Source: Brevibacterium siliguriense
GTDB lineage: Bacteria; Actinomycetota; Actinomycetes; Actinomycetales; Brevibacteriaceae
Length of the DNA stretch: 64,000 nt
Assembly (NCBI RefSeq): GCF_900105315.1
Contig: NZ_LT629766.1
Coordinates: 2,666,001-2,730,000, forward strand
Direction of reading: 5' to 3'
Part shown: positions 1-7,344 of the stretch, in pieces
Numbering within the stretch: position 1 is the stretch's first letter
How the letters are laid out: each line of letters opens with the position of its first letter
Program-made: the position numbers and the translations under genes
The notes under the pieces: model-generated
What the model saw: only the letters and a program-made list of their open reading frames with translations
Database searches by the model: none
What the model was told of the DNA's origin: nothing

Positions 1-1305
1 GGAACCGTGGGCTCGCAGACCGAAGCTGACATTGTCGATGACGTTGAGATGCGGAAACAGGAGGGGATTCTGCGCGAGGTGGACGATTCCGCGGTCGTGG
101 ATGGGCGGCCACAGGCCGGCCGCGATGTCGAACACCGTGTCCTGCCCGATTCGCAGTCGTCCCGAATCGGGTGTGAGAGCGCCGGTGAGCACGTGGAACA
201 GAGTGGACTTTCCGGCCCCGTTGCGGCCGATGATCGCTGTGGTCCCGGGCAGGCCGGACGTGAGATCCAGCTCGATTCCGCGGGCTTTCAGCCGGACTTC
301 GGCGCTGATTTCCGCCGTCGACTTCATGTGGTCCTGGGACCGTGGCTCGGGGTTCGACTCTCCCCCACGGCTTCGCGCGGTGTCGGCGGAGTGCAGAGCC
401 GCCTCGGTGGGGGTGGGTGTCGAGGTGGTGTGTGAGGATTTCAGCTCAGGAGCGTGCGGGGACCGGTAGGCCAGGATGATGATGAGGACGGCGATGATGA
501 TGAGCAGGAGCGAGAGACCGATGGCAGCCTGCGGGTCGGATTCGCGCACAAGGTAGATCTGCAGAGGCATCGTCCGGGTGACACCGGACAGCGATCCGGC
601 GAAGGTCAGCGTCGCCCCGAACTCACCGAGTGAGCGTGCGAAGCACAGGACGGCTCCTGTGATGATTCCGTGCCTGAGCAGCGGCAGGGTGACCGTGAAG
701 AACACGCGGTTGGGTTTCGCACCGAGCTCGGCGGCGGTGAGCTCATAGCGACGGCCGAGCCCCGCGGTCGCGGTCTCGACGGACATGACCATGAACGGCA
801 GGGATACGAAGACCTGTGCCATGATCACCGCCGAGGTGGTGTAGGCAAGGCTGAGGCCCGCCGATTCGAGTCCCCCGCCGAGGATCGCCGACCGACCCCA
901 GGTGTAGAGCAGGGCGAGGCCGCTGACCACCGGCGGAAGTACGAGGGGAAGCAGGATGAGGGTGCGCACGATGCGCTGACCGGGGAACGCCCGGGTGGCG
1001 AGCAGGTGCCCGAGGGGAAAGCCGATGAGGACGCTGATGAGCGCCGATGTAACCGAGGTCAGCAGGGACAACTGCATCGCCAAACGGGATTCCTCGGCGG
1101 TGATCACAGTGAGCAGGCTCTGCGGGTCGACTCGGGTGAGCATGCCGATGATCGGCAGGAGCAGGAACACAATCCCGATGAAGGCGGGCAGCCACAGCCA
1201 GCCGGGAATCAGGGAATCCGTTCGGCGTCGCCTCGGCGGCCGGTGCGGAGAGGTCGCCTGCCGGGTCGGGGTCGCCTCAGGGCGAGTTGGGGACGGTGCG
1301 GGCAT
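1..1305 (-). CDS. modBC: ModB-ModC fusion: molybdate ABC transporter permease plus ATPase (3' end cut by window edge)
   Basis: One uninterrupted frame runs from an ATG two bases after the modA stop to the window edge (435 codons). Residues ~1-260 are a ModB permease: a Pro/Arg-rich cytoplasmic start, about five or six hydrophobic helices and the permease EAA-type segment around GRRYELTAAELGAKP. A linker of ~50 residues rich in Thr, Ser and Pro follows. Then comes a ModC-type ATPase domain with Walker A IGRNGAGKST and a Q-loop LAQNPLLFPH. The frame was checked through the linker. Permease and ATPase are usually separate proteins, so here the inner-membrane channel and its motor are covalently joined. 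It takes molybdate from the ModA lipoprotein upstream. The signature motif, Walker B and any TOBE domain lie outside the window. Confidence 0.9.
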   Translation of the reverse strand, partial: MPAPSPTRPEATPTRQATSPHRPPRRRRTDSLIPGWLWLPAFIGIVFLLLPIIGMLTRVDPQSLLTVITAEESRLAMQLSLLTSVTSALISVLIGFPLGHLLATRAFPGQRIVRTLILLPLVLPPVVSGLALLYTWGRSAILGGGLESAGLSLAYTTSAVIMAQVFVSLPFMVMSVETATAGLGRRYELTAAELGAKPNRVFFTVTLPLLRHGIITGAVLCFARSLGEFGATLTFAGSLSGVTRTMPLQIYLVRESDPQAAIGLSLLLIIIAVLIIILAYRSPHAPELKSSHTTSTPTPTEAALHSADTARSRGGESNPEPRSQDHMKSTAEISAEVRLKARGIELDLTSGLPGTTAIIGRNGAGKSTLFHVLTGALTPDSGRLRIGQDTVFDIAAGLWPPIHDRGIVHLAQNPLLFPHLNVIDNVSFGLRAHGS

Positions 1306-1307
1306 GG

Positions 1308-2072
1308 TCAGCCTGCGGCGAATCCGGCGTCGCGCAGCAGCTTCTGGGCCGTGTCGGAGCCGAGGAACTTCACAAAGGCGTCGGCTTCGGCCTGGTTCTC
1401 GCTGGCCTTGACGGTGGCAGCGGGGTAGTTGTTGATGACCTTGTCGGCGCCGTCGAGTTCGACCTGTTCGACATCGCCGTCGGCGCGCGCGATATCGGTG
1501 ACGTAGACGATTCCGGCATCAGCCTGTCCGGCGCTGACCTTGCCGAGGACATCGGTCACGGAGTTCTCCTCGCTGACCGGGTCGAGAGTGACATCATTGA
1601 GCCCGGCCCATTTCCCCGTTGCGGCCCCACAGGGCACTTGGGGTGCGCAGACGACGAGGTCATTCCCCGTGAAGTCCTCCGAGCTCGCGATCGCCTTCGG
1701 ATTGCCGTCGGCCACGGCCAGGGTGAGCGTGTTCGAGGCGAACATCTCGGGGGTGCCGGCGAGCAGGTCGTCGGATGCCAGAGTGTCCATGGTCTTCTCA
1801 TCGGCGGTGGCGATGACGTCGGCAGGGGCGCCTTCGGAGATCTGGGAGACGAGGTCGGAGGAACCGGCGAAGGAGAACTTCACCTCGGGAGCGTTCGCAT
1901 CGGCTGCTGTGAACTCGTCGGCGATGTCCTCGAAGACCTCGGTGAGCGAGGCCGCGGCGAAGACTGTGACCTCAGCCGGCTGGTCAGATTCGGCCTCAGC
2001 GTCCGGTCCAGAGGTGCAGGCGGTCAGGGTCAAGGCTGCGACGGTGCAGAGCCCCAGGAGGGTTTTCTTCAT
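1308..2072 (-). CDS. modA: Molybdate-binding lipoprotein ModA
   Basis: 254 aa, the usual size of a ModA periplasmic-type binding protein. It starts with a lipoprotein signal: MKKTLLGLCTVAALTLTAC ends in a lipobox Cys at residue ~19, so it is membrane-anchored outside the cell. The mature part begins VTVFAAASLTEVFEDIADEF, the ModA phosphate-binding-like opening, and contains SFAGSSDLVSQISEGAPADV, the oxyanion-contacting Ser stretch. It captures molybdate (possibly tungstate) and hands it to the ModBC fusion whose ATG lies two bases beyond its stop. A 95-bp gap with an inverted repeat separates it from the upstream regulator gene, so it may have its own promoter. Confidence 0.94.
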   Translation of the reverse strand: MKKTLLGLCTVAALTLTACTSGPDAEAESDQPAEVTVFAAASLTEVFEDIADEFTAADANAPEVKFSFAGSSDLVSQISEGAPADVIATADEKTMDTLASDDLLAGTPEMFASNTLTLAVADGNPKAIASSEDFTGNDLVVCAPQVPCGAATGKWAGLNDVTLDPVSEENSVTDVLGKVSAGQADAGIVYVTDIARADGDVEQVELDGADKVINNYPAATVKASENQAEADAFVKFLGSDTAQKLLRDAGFAAG

Positions 2073-2097
2073 GCACCCATTGAACCCGCAGATGCGG

Positions 2098-2135
2098 CTC
2101 TGTGTCGACTTCAGTTCCGTTTATGAGACACAGAG
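2098..2135. promoter_or_regulatory. Inverted repeat upstream of modA, candidate operator
   Basis: CTCTGTGTC (2098-2106) is matched perfectly by GACACAGAG (2127-2135), with a 20-base spacer. It lies in the only sizeable gap of the moeA-to-modBC operon, between the HTH-TOBE regulator gene and modA. Position and symmetry suit a binding site for the neighbouring molybdate-sensing regulator, but the sequence does not match the E. coli ModE box. It could instead be a processing or attenuation hairpin. Confidence 0.4.
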
Positions 2136-2167
2136 GCGCCGTCCTGCGCGGAAATGCTGACTGGTCC

Positions 2168-2569
2168 TCAGGCGCCCGGGACTGTGTCGATCGAGACCAT
2201 CGTCGCTTTCACCGAAGCTATCGCGAGGCTTCCCGGTTCGAGGTCAAGTTCCAGGCACGCTTCGGCCGACATCAGCGACACCACACGGAAAGGGCCGCAC
2301 TGCATGCTCACCTGCGCCATCACTCCGTCGATGCTGACGTCCGTGACGAGACCGGCGAATCGATTGCGTGAGGAACTCACTACTCCGCTGGGATCGGGCA
2401 GTCCGCCCGTCGACGATTGGGCGAGTGCGGCGAGTTCGCTGCCTTCGACGACCGCCCGGTTAGAGGCATCCTTGTGCTGGGACAGGCGACCGTCGGCGAT
2501 CCACCGGCGCACCGTGTCATCGCTGACGCCGAGGAATCGTGCCGCATCGCTGATGCGCAGGCGAGTCAC
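2168..2569 (-). CDS. Helix-turn-helix plus TOBE (molbindin) regulator, probable molybdate sensor
   Basis: 133 aa from a GTG that overlaps the moaE stop (GTGA), which decides the start. Residues ~1-55 form a MerR/excisionase-type helix-turn-helix (ISDAARFLGVSDDTVRRWI, then ADGRL). Residues ~65-133 are one TOBE domain (RNRFAGLVTDVSIDGVMAQV, ending in AIASVKATMVSIDT), the oxyanion-binding fold of ModE, ModC and molbindins. The protein is thus a compact ModE analogue built on a different DNA-binding head. Its place between moaE and modA suggests that it adjusts molybdate uptake and cofactor synthesis to intracellular molybdate. That role is inferred from domains and context. Confidence 0.85.
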   Translation of the reverse strand: MTRLRISDAARFLGVSDDTVRRWIADGRLSQHKDASNRAVVEGSELAALAQSSTGGLPDPSGVVSSSRNRFAGLVTDVSIDGVMAQVSMQCGPFRVVSLMSAEACLELDLEPGSLAIASVKATMVSIDTVPGA

Positions 2570-2997
2570 TCGAGAGCACCTACCCATTCGTCGGTGCCGT
2601 CGCTGAAGTGCTGGTGCTTCCAGATCGCCACCCGAGCCTTGACTTCGTCGATGAGTTCGGAGCAGGCGAGGAATGAATCCTGCCGGTGGGCGGAGGCCAC
2701 GACTGCGACCAGGGCCACGTCTGCGATCGACAGGTCTCCGACGCGGTGGACGACGGAGAGCCTGACCGCGGGGTGGCGGGCCGCGATGTCCGCAGCCACC
2801 TCGGCGATCTGATTGCCCGCGAGCGGATGGGCCTCATAGTGCAGACGAGCCACTCCCCGGCCCTCGTCGTGGTCGCGGATGACTCCGGAGAAGCTGACGA
2901 CGGCACCGCAGGTGTCGGTGAGGACCTCGGGTTCGAGCTCTGCGGTGGAGATCGGGGATTCAACGACTCCCGTGGTCACGACTGTCCCGGTGCTCAT
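2566..2997 (-). CDS. moaE: Molybdopterin synthase catalytic subunit MoaE
   Basis: 143 aa, normal length. The ATG at 2997 overlaps the moaC stop (ATGA); an ATG five codons upstream is less likely. MoaE features are GVIRDHDEGR near residue 40, LHYEAHPLAG, VVHRVGDLSIADVALVAVV with the subunit-interface Arg, and the active-site Lys region EVKARVAIWKHQHF. With the thiocarboxylated MoaD tail it inserts two sulfurs into cyclic pyranopterin monophosphate to make molybdopterin in the cytosol. moaD lies on the opposite strand beside moaA, about 3 kb away. Confidence 0.95.
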   Translation of the reverse strand: MSTGTVVTTGVVESPISTAELEPEVLTDTCGAVVSFSGVIRDHDEGRGVARLHYEAHPLAGNQIAEVAADIAARHPAVRLSVVHRVGDLSIADVALVAVVASAHRQDSFLACSELIDEVKARVAIWKHQHFSDGTDEWVGALE

Positions 2998-3464
2998 GAT
3001 TCCCGTGTCCAATCTCCGCTCTTCCCACCGGTCTTCTCGACGACCTTGATGTCACCGATGACGGCTTGGTTGTCGACGGCTTTGATCATGTCGAAGATCG
3101 TCAGCGCGGCAGTTGTCACGGCCGTCAGGGCTTCCATTTCGACGCCGGTCTTCGACACGGTCTTCACCGCAGCAGTGATGGCCACCGCGTCATCGCGGAG
3201 TTCGAACTCCACATCGATTCCCGTGAGTGGCAGCGGATGGCACAGAGGGATGAGGTCGGAGGTGCGCTTGGCACCCATCACCGCGGCGATCCGAGCCACG
3301 GGCAGGGCATCGCCTTTGGGCAGTCCCGCCTCGGCGATGAGGTCGATGACCTCGGGGCGGGTGGTGATGAGGCCGGCGGCGACGGCTCGGCGCTTCGTGA
3401 CGTCCTTGTCGCCGACGTCGACCATCTGAGCGGTTCCGGATACGTCGACGTGGCTGAGTTTCAT
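2994..3464 (-). CDS. moaC: Cyclic pyranopterin monophosphate synthase MoaC
   Basis: 156 aa from an ATG overlapping the moeA stop (ATGA). It carries the MoaC hallmarks SHVDVSGTAQMVDVGDKDVT at the N terminus, KGDALPVARIAAVMGAKRTS and LIPLCHPLPLTG around residues 50-80, and a KTGVEMEALTAVTTAALTIF helix. MoaC converts the MoaA product (3',8-cyclo-dihydro-GTP) to cyclic pyranopterin monophosphate. MoaA is encoded divergently just upstream of moeA, so the first two steps sit on either side of one short intergenic region. Confidence 0.96.
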   Translation of the reverse strand: MKLSHVDVSGTAQMVDVGDKDVTKRRAVAAGLITTRPEVIDLIAEAGLPKGDALPVARIAAVMGAKRTSDLIPLCHPLPLTGIDVEFELRDDAVAITAAVKTVSKTGVEMEALTAVTTAALTIFDMIKAVDNQAVIGDIKVVEKTGGKSGDWTRES

Positions 3465-4669
3465 GCGATCTTCCACGTCATCAGCCTATCTCCCGCAGCT
3501 GAGTACGGATCGTCTGCGCTCTCGTCCTCGGGAGGGACGAAGACGAGGTGGGTGGCTTCGGCATAGCTGTGGAGTAGGTGGGAACGGGAGTCGCCGACGA
3601 ACTCGAGGCCCGCCTCAGTGAGTCTGGCGCGGCGCACCTGGAGCTTTCCTGCCGGAGGGGCTTCGTCGAATCCGTGAGCCAGACGGTGGTAGCCGACCTC
3701 CCGAGGAGCCTCGTGACCGGCCAGACCGAGCAGCGCGGGACGGATGAAGAGCTCGAAGCTGATGAGTGCGCTCACCGGGTTGCCGGGCAGGGCCACCCAC
3801 GCGTGGTCGGCCAGCCGTCCGCAGCCCTGCGGTCTCCCGGGCTGCATGGCGATGGGTTCGAACGTCATCGAGGAGTCTGCGTCGAGTTCGGCAGCGAGTT
3901 TGACGACTTCGTGTGCCCCCTTCGAGATTCCGCCCGTGGAGATGACGAGTCCCGCGTCGCTGCTGCGCACTCGGTCGAGCAGCTGCTGCGGGTCGTCGGG
4001 GACGAACGCAACGTCGGTGTCGACACCGAGGCGACGCAGCCCAGCCGTGAGCGTCACGGAATTCGCGTCGTTGATCCCTGCAGCCGCCTCGGCCGCGATC
4101 TCGTCTCCGGTGCTCACGACGAGGACGCGCGGCAGGCCGAGCACGGGCAGTTCATTCACCCCGCATGCGGCGGCCACGCCGAGGTGGGCCGGCGTCAGCA
4201 CGGTGCCTTCGCTCAGTACGGTCTGACCGTTGCGGACATCGGAGCCGCGGCGACGGACGAATGTTCCCGGCGCTGGTTCGACCTCCGGATCGATGGTCAC
4301 CGTCTCGGCACCGAAGCACCCCGGTGAGGTGTCCTCGATCTTGACGACCAAATCGGCGCCCGCCGGCAGCGGTGCCCCGGTCATGATCTCCACTGCAGTG
4401 CCCGGTTGCACGGCCTCTCCGCGTGCTCCCGCGGCGACGCGGCCGCGCACGGGGATGGGGTGTCCGCGCATCTCCTCCACGGTGGTGGCGGCTAGGGCAT
4501 AGCCGTCCATGCTCGAGTTGTCGAAACCGGGCACGTCGATCGGCGATTCCACATCGGCGGTCAGCCGCCTCGGCGCCTCCAGCAGGGAACCCAGCGGCAG
4601 GTTCGCCGTTTCGGTCAGTGGCGCGATCGTCTCGAATACCCGCTCACGATGCATCTTCGCTGTAGTCAT
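3461..4669 (-). CDS. moeA: Molybdopterin molybdenumtransferase MoeA (first copy)
   Basis: 402 aa, standard MoeA length. Domains in order: the N-terminal MoeA domain (VPGFDNSSMDGYALAA), the MoCF-binding (MogA-like) domain with VVSTGDEIA and VISTGGISKGAHEVVK, then QPGRPQGCGRL and LPGNPVSALISFELF, and the C-terminal barrel from about residue 320. It inserts molybdate into adenylylated molybdopterin. It is the first gene of the minus-strand moeA-moaC-moaE-regulator-modA-modBC operon. The 41-bp gap to divergent moaA must hold or overlap both promoters. A more divergent paralogue lies at 7345-8562. Confidence 0.95.
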   Translation of the reverse strand: MTTAKMHRERVFETIAPLTETANLPLGSLLEAPRRLTADVESPIDVPGFDNSSMDGYALAATTVEEMRGHPIPVRGRVAAGARGEAVQPGTAVEIMTGAPLPAGADLVVKIEDTSPGCFGAETVTIDPEVEPAPGTFVRRRGSDVRNGQTVLSEGTVLTPAHLGVAAACGVNELPVLGLPRVLVVSTGDEIAAEAAAGINDANSVTLTAGLRRLGVDTDVAFVPDDPQQLLDRVRSSDAGLVISTGGISKGAHEVVKLAAELDADSSMTFEPIAMQPGRPQGCGRLADHAWVALPGNPVSALISFELFIRPALLGLAGHEAPREVGYHRLAHGFDEAPPAGKLQVRRARLTEAGLEFVGDSRSHLLHSYAEATHLVFVPPEDESADDPYSAAGDRLMTWKIA

Positions 4670-4710
4670 GGGACGATGATATCGACACGCTTTTCAAGGA
4701 GGATGACGCA

Positions 4711-5799
4711 ATGGAGAAGATCGGCCTGCCCATGCCGGTGCTGAGAACTCCGACGGTCGACCCGGGCGAGGAGTTCACCGCCCACAGCGAGGATGCTCTG
4801 CTCGACACTTTCGATCGGCGCGCCCGCGACCTCCGCATCTCACTCACGGACTTCTGCAACCTGCGCTGCACCTACTGCATGCCGGAAGAAGGCGTCGAGT
4901 TCATGTCTCGCGATTCGGCCATGTCCGGTGACGAGATCGTCCGGTTCGTGCGCATCGCGGTGGAGAAGTTCGGAGTCGACCAGGTGCGGTTCACCGGCGG
5001 CGAACCCCTCACCCGCAAGGACATCAACGACATCATCGCCGGTGTCGCGGCATTGGAGCCGCGGCCGAACATCGCACTGACGACGAACGCGATCGGCCTG
5101 GACAAACGTGCCGCAGGGCTGAAAGAGGCGGGACTCGATCGCATCAACGTCTCGCTAGACACGATCGATCCGGAGACTTTTCAGACAATGACCCGGCGCC
5201 CGTTCCTCAAACGGGTGCTCGAGGGCATCGACGGCGCGAAGGCCGCCGGACTCGACCCCGTGAAGATCAATGCCGTGCTGCTGCCGGGGGTCAACGATGC
5301 ACAGGCGCCTGACCTGCTGCAGTGGTGCCTCGAGCAGGACCTGAGCCTGCGGTTCATCGAGCAGATGCCCTTGGACGCCGGCCATTCCTGGGACCGGACG
5401 TCGATGATCACCGCCGCCGATATCTTCGCCCTCCTCGAACCCCGGTTCGTCCTCACTCCGGATTCGGCGCCGCGAAACGGCGCCCCTGCCGAGAAGTTCC
5501 TCATCGCCGATCGACGGCGACCCGACACGATCCTCGGTACCGTCGGCATCATCGCTTCGGTCACGCGTCCGTTCTGTGCTGACTGCACCCGCACACGGCT
5601 GACGGCGGAGGGACGGGTGCGCACCTGTCTGTTCTCCCGAACCGAGGTCGATCTGCTCACTGCGATGCGCGATGGGGCCTCGGACGAATCGATTGCGAAC
5701 CTGTGGAAGGGCGCGCATTGGAAGAAGCTCGCCGGTCATGGGATGGACACGGATTCGTTCGAGCAGCCGCAGCGTCCCATGAGCGCCATCGGAGGATAA
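4711..5799 (+). CDS. moaA: GTP 3',8-cyclase MoaA (radical SAM)
   Basis: 362 aa. It follows an excellent ribosome site (AAGGAGGATGACGCA, then ATG). The radical-SAM cluster motif CNLRCTYC is at residues 49-56. The second [4Fe-4S] ligands come from PFCADCTRTRL and RVRTC near residues 287-306. The GTP-interaction FTGGEPL segment is present, and the chain ends in the conserved ...SAIGG with the terminal Gly-Gly needed by MoaA. It performs the first committed step, GTP to 3',8-cyclo-7,8-dihydro-GTP, in the cytosol. moaD starts at the base after its stop codon, so the two are co-translated. Confidence 0.97.
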   Translation: MEKIGLPMPVLRTPTVDPGEEFTAHSEDALLDTFDRRARDLRISLTDFCNLRCTYCMPEEGVEFMSRDSAMSGDEIVRFVRIAVEKFGVDQVRFTGGEPLTRKDINDIIAGVAALEPRPNIALTTNAIGLDKRAAGLKEAGLDRINVSLDTIDPETFQTMTRRPFLKRVLEGIDGAKAAGLDPVKINAVLLPGVNDAQAPDLLQWCLEQDLSLRFIEQMPLDAGHSWDRTSMITAADIFALLEPRFVLTPDSAPRNGAPAEKFLIADRRRPDTILGTVGIIASVTRPFCADCTRTRLTAEGRVRTCLFSRTEVDLLTAMRDGASDESIANLWKGAHWKKLAGHGMDTDSFEQPQRPMSAIGG

Positions 5800-6045
5800 G
5801 TGCCCACCATCACCGTTCGGTTCTTCGCCGCAGCCCGGGAGGCCTTCGGCGCCCGCGAAACACAGATCCGTGCCGGATCCGTCGATGAGCTCGTGGACAC
5901 CCTCGCCGAGGCAGCCGACCCCCGAGCCGCGACCGTGCTGTCGCGCTCGAGCTTCCTGGTCAACTCCGTGGCCACGACCGACCGGTCCGTGGTCCTGTCC
6001 GATGGCGACACCGTCGATGTCCTTCCGCCGTTCGCCGGCGGGTGA
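5800..6045 (+). CDS. moaD: Molybdopterin synthase sulfur carrier subunit MoaD
   Basis: 81 aa, starting at a GTG immediately after the moaA stop; GGAGGA at the end of moaA serves as ribosome site. It has a ubiquitin-like beta-grasp profile: VRFFAAAREAFGA at the start, then SFLVNSVATTDRSVVLSDGD and LPPFAGG. The C-terminal Gly-Gly is the tail that is adenylylated by the MoeB-type enzyme encoded next door and then thiocarboxylated. It pairs with MoaE. Confidence 0.95.
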   Translation: MPTITVRFFAAAREAFGARETQIRAGSVDELVDTLAEAADPRAATVLSRSSFLVNSVATTDRSVVLSDGDTVDVLPPFAGG

Positions 6046-6063
6046 GACTCTGCTCCGACCGGT

Positions 6064-6084
6064 GAGCTGAAGTTTCGTCAGCTC
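6064..6084. terminator. Hairpin between convergent moaD and the MoeB gene
   Basis: GAGCTGA and TCAGCTC form a perfect 7-bp stem around a 7-base loop, overlapping the stop codon of the minus-strand gene. It is short and lacks a U-tract, so its role as a bidirectional terminator is tentative. Confidence 0.4.
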
Positions 6085-7295
6085 CGTTGCGGTGCCGGTT
6101 GGGACAGAAACGCGAGGTAGCCGCCGTTGACCGATGACACTGCGATGTCGTGTGAGCGTAACTGTGCTGCCGCCCTCGCTGAGCGCACTCCCGACCGACA
6201 GTAGAGCGCAATCCCCGGTGACCGTGACGCATCCGGCCGAATCGGCGAGTCGATCTGATCAGTCGTGTCAGTCGTGGTGGTCAGCGGCAGTCTTCCGGGG
6301 TCGGCCAGCAGCTCATCCATCGGAATGTGGATCGCGCCGGGGACCATTCCCGCGGCGACTTCGTCGTCATCGCGAATGTCGACGAGGACGCTGTTGCTTT
6401 CGATGTCCGCCCAGGTGAGGGTAGCCGGACCCAGGGCGTTCTCGCCTGCATTCGCATCGCCGGCGCGCTCTGCAGAATCGCCGTCTGCCACGTCGGAATC
6501 GAACGCGTGCTGGGTGTAGTCGGCGAAATGCTGTTCGAGGTCGGTCACCGAAGGTCTGCCGGGGATCGGCTGGACGGGGACGGTCTCCCATCCGGCGTCG
6601 AGGCTGCTGTGGATGGCCACGCTGTTATACAGCGGCGTGCCGATTCCGGTGAGCACCTTGATGGCCTCCATCGCCATGGCCGAACCGATGCTTCCGCACA
6701 GGGGTCCGAGGACTCCGGCGACCGAGCAGTCGGGAACGCTGCCAGGGGCGGGGACTTCGGGGTAGAGGTCTCGCAGAGTGGCACCGTGCTTGGCGTCGAA
6801 GACGGCGACCTGCCCGTCGAAACCGAGGATGGTCCCCCAGACGAGTGGGAGCCCGAGAATCTCACAGGCGTCGTTGGCAAGGTAGCGGGTAGCGAAGTTG
6901 TCGCTGCCGTCGATGACGATGTCGACGCCGTCGAAGAGGCCGAGAGCGTTGTCCGGGGTGAGCAGCTGGGGAATCGTGCGGATTTGGACCGACGAGTTGA
7001 TTCCGTTCATCCGTTCCTGGGCGGAATCGATTTTGCGGGTGCCGATGGCCGCCTCGGAGTGGATGACCTGTCGATGCAGATTGCTCAGCTCGACGATGTC
7101 GGGATCGACCACTGTGATCGTGCCGATGCCGACTGCCGCAAGGTAGCTGAGTATCGGGGCACCGAGGCCACCCGCTCCGATGACGAGGACATGTGAGTCA
7201 AGCAGTGCCGCCTGCGCGCTTTCGCCGAATCCGGACAGTCGGATCTGCCGGGCATATCGGGCCCGGTCGGCAGGGTCGAGGCGCGATGTGGACAT
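6078..7295 (-). CDS. MoeB/MoeZ-type adenylyltransferase with C-terminal rhodanese domain
   Basis: 405 aa. Residues ~1-250 are a ThiF/MoeB/HesA E1-like domain: ARYARQIRLSGFGE, the nucleotide-binding VLVIGAGGLGAPILSYLAAV, DIVELSNLHRQV, the DGSDNFATRYLAND stretch and VPDCSVAGVLGPLCG. After a ~50-residue acidic linker a rhodanese domain follows, with its persulfide Cys in IALYCRSGVRSARAA near residue 370. Such fusions adenylylate the MoaD Gly-Gly tail and supply the sulfur that becomes the thiocarboxylate. Convergent with moaD, which it probably serves; ThiS-type carriers could also be clients. In related actinobacteria the name is moeZ or moeB. Confidence 0.9.
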   Translation of the reverse strand: MSTSRLDPADRARYARQIRLSGFGESAQAALLDSHVLVIGAGGLGAPILSYLAAVGIGTITVVDPDIVELSNLHRQVIHSEAAIGTRKIDSAQERMNGINSSVQIRTIPQLLTPDNALGLFDGVDIVIDGSDNFATRYLANDACEILGLPLVWGTILGFDGQVAVFDAKHGATLRDLYPEVPAPGSVPDCSVAGVLGPLCGSIGSAMAMEAIKVLTGIGTPLYNSVAIHSSLDAGWETVPVQPIPGRPSVTDLEQHFADYTQHAFDSDVADGDSAERAGDANAGENALGPATLTWADIESNSVLVDIRDDDEVAAGMVPGAIHIPMDELLADPGRLPLTTTTDTTDQIDSPIRPDASRSPGIALYCRSGVRSARAAAQLRSHDIAVSSVNGGYLAFLSQPAPQRS

Positions 7296-7344
7296 ACTTC
7301 TATCCTAATGCGGCCGCTCTTGTTGTGGCTGAGCTGTCCAGTCG

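Noticed and set aside
3578..4327. Long plus-strand frame opposite moeA
   Set aside because: Antisense shadow; the minus strand encodes all MoeA motifs.
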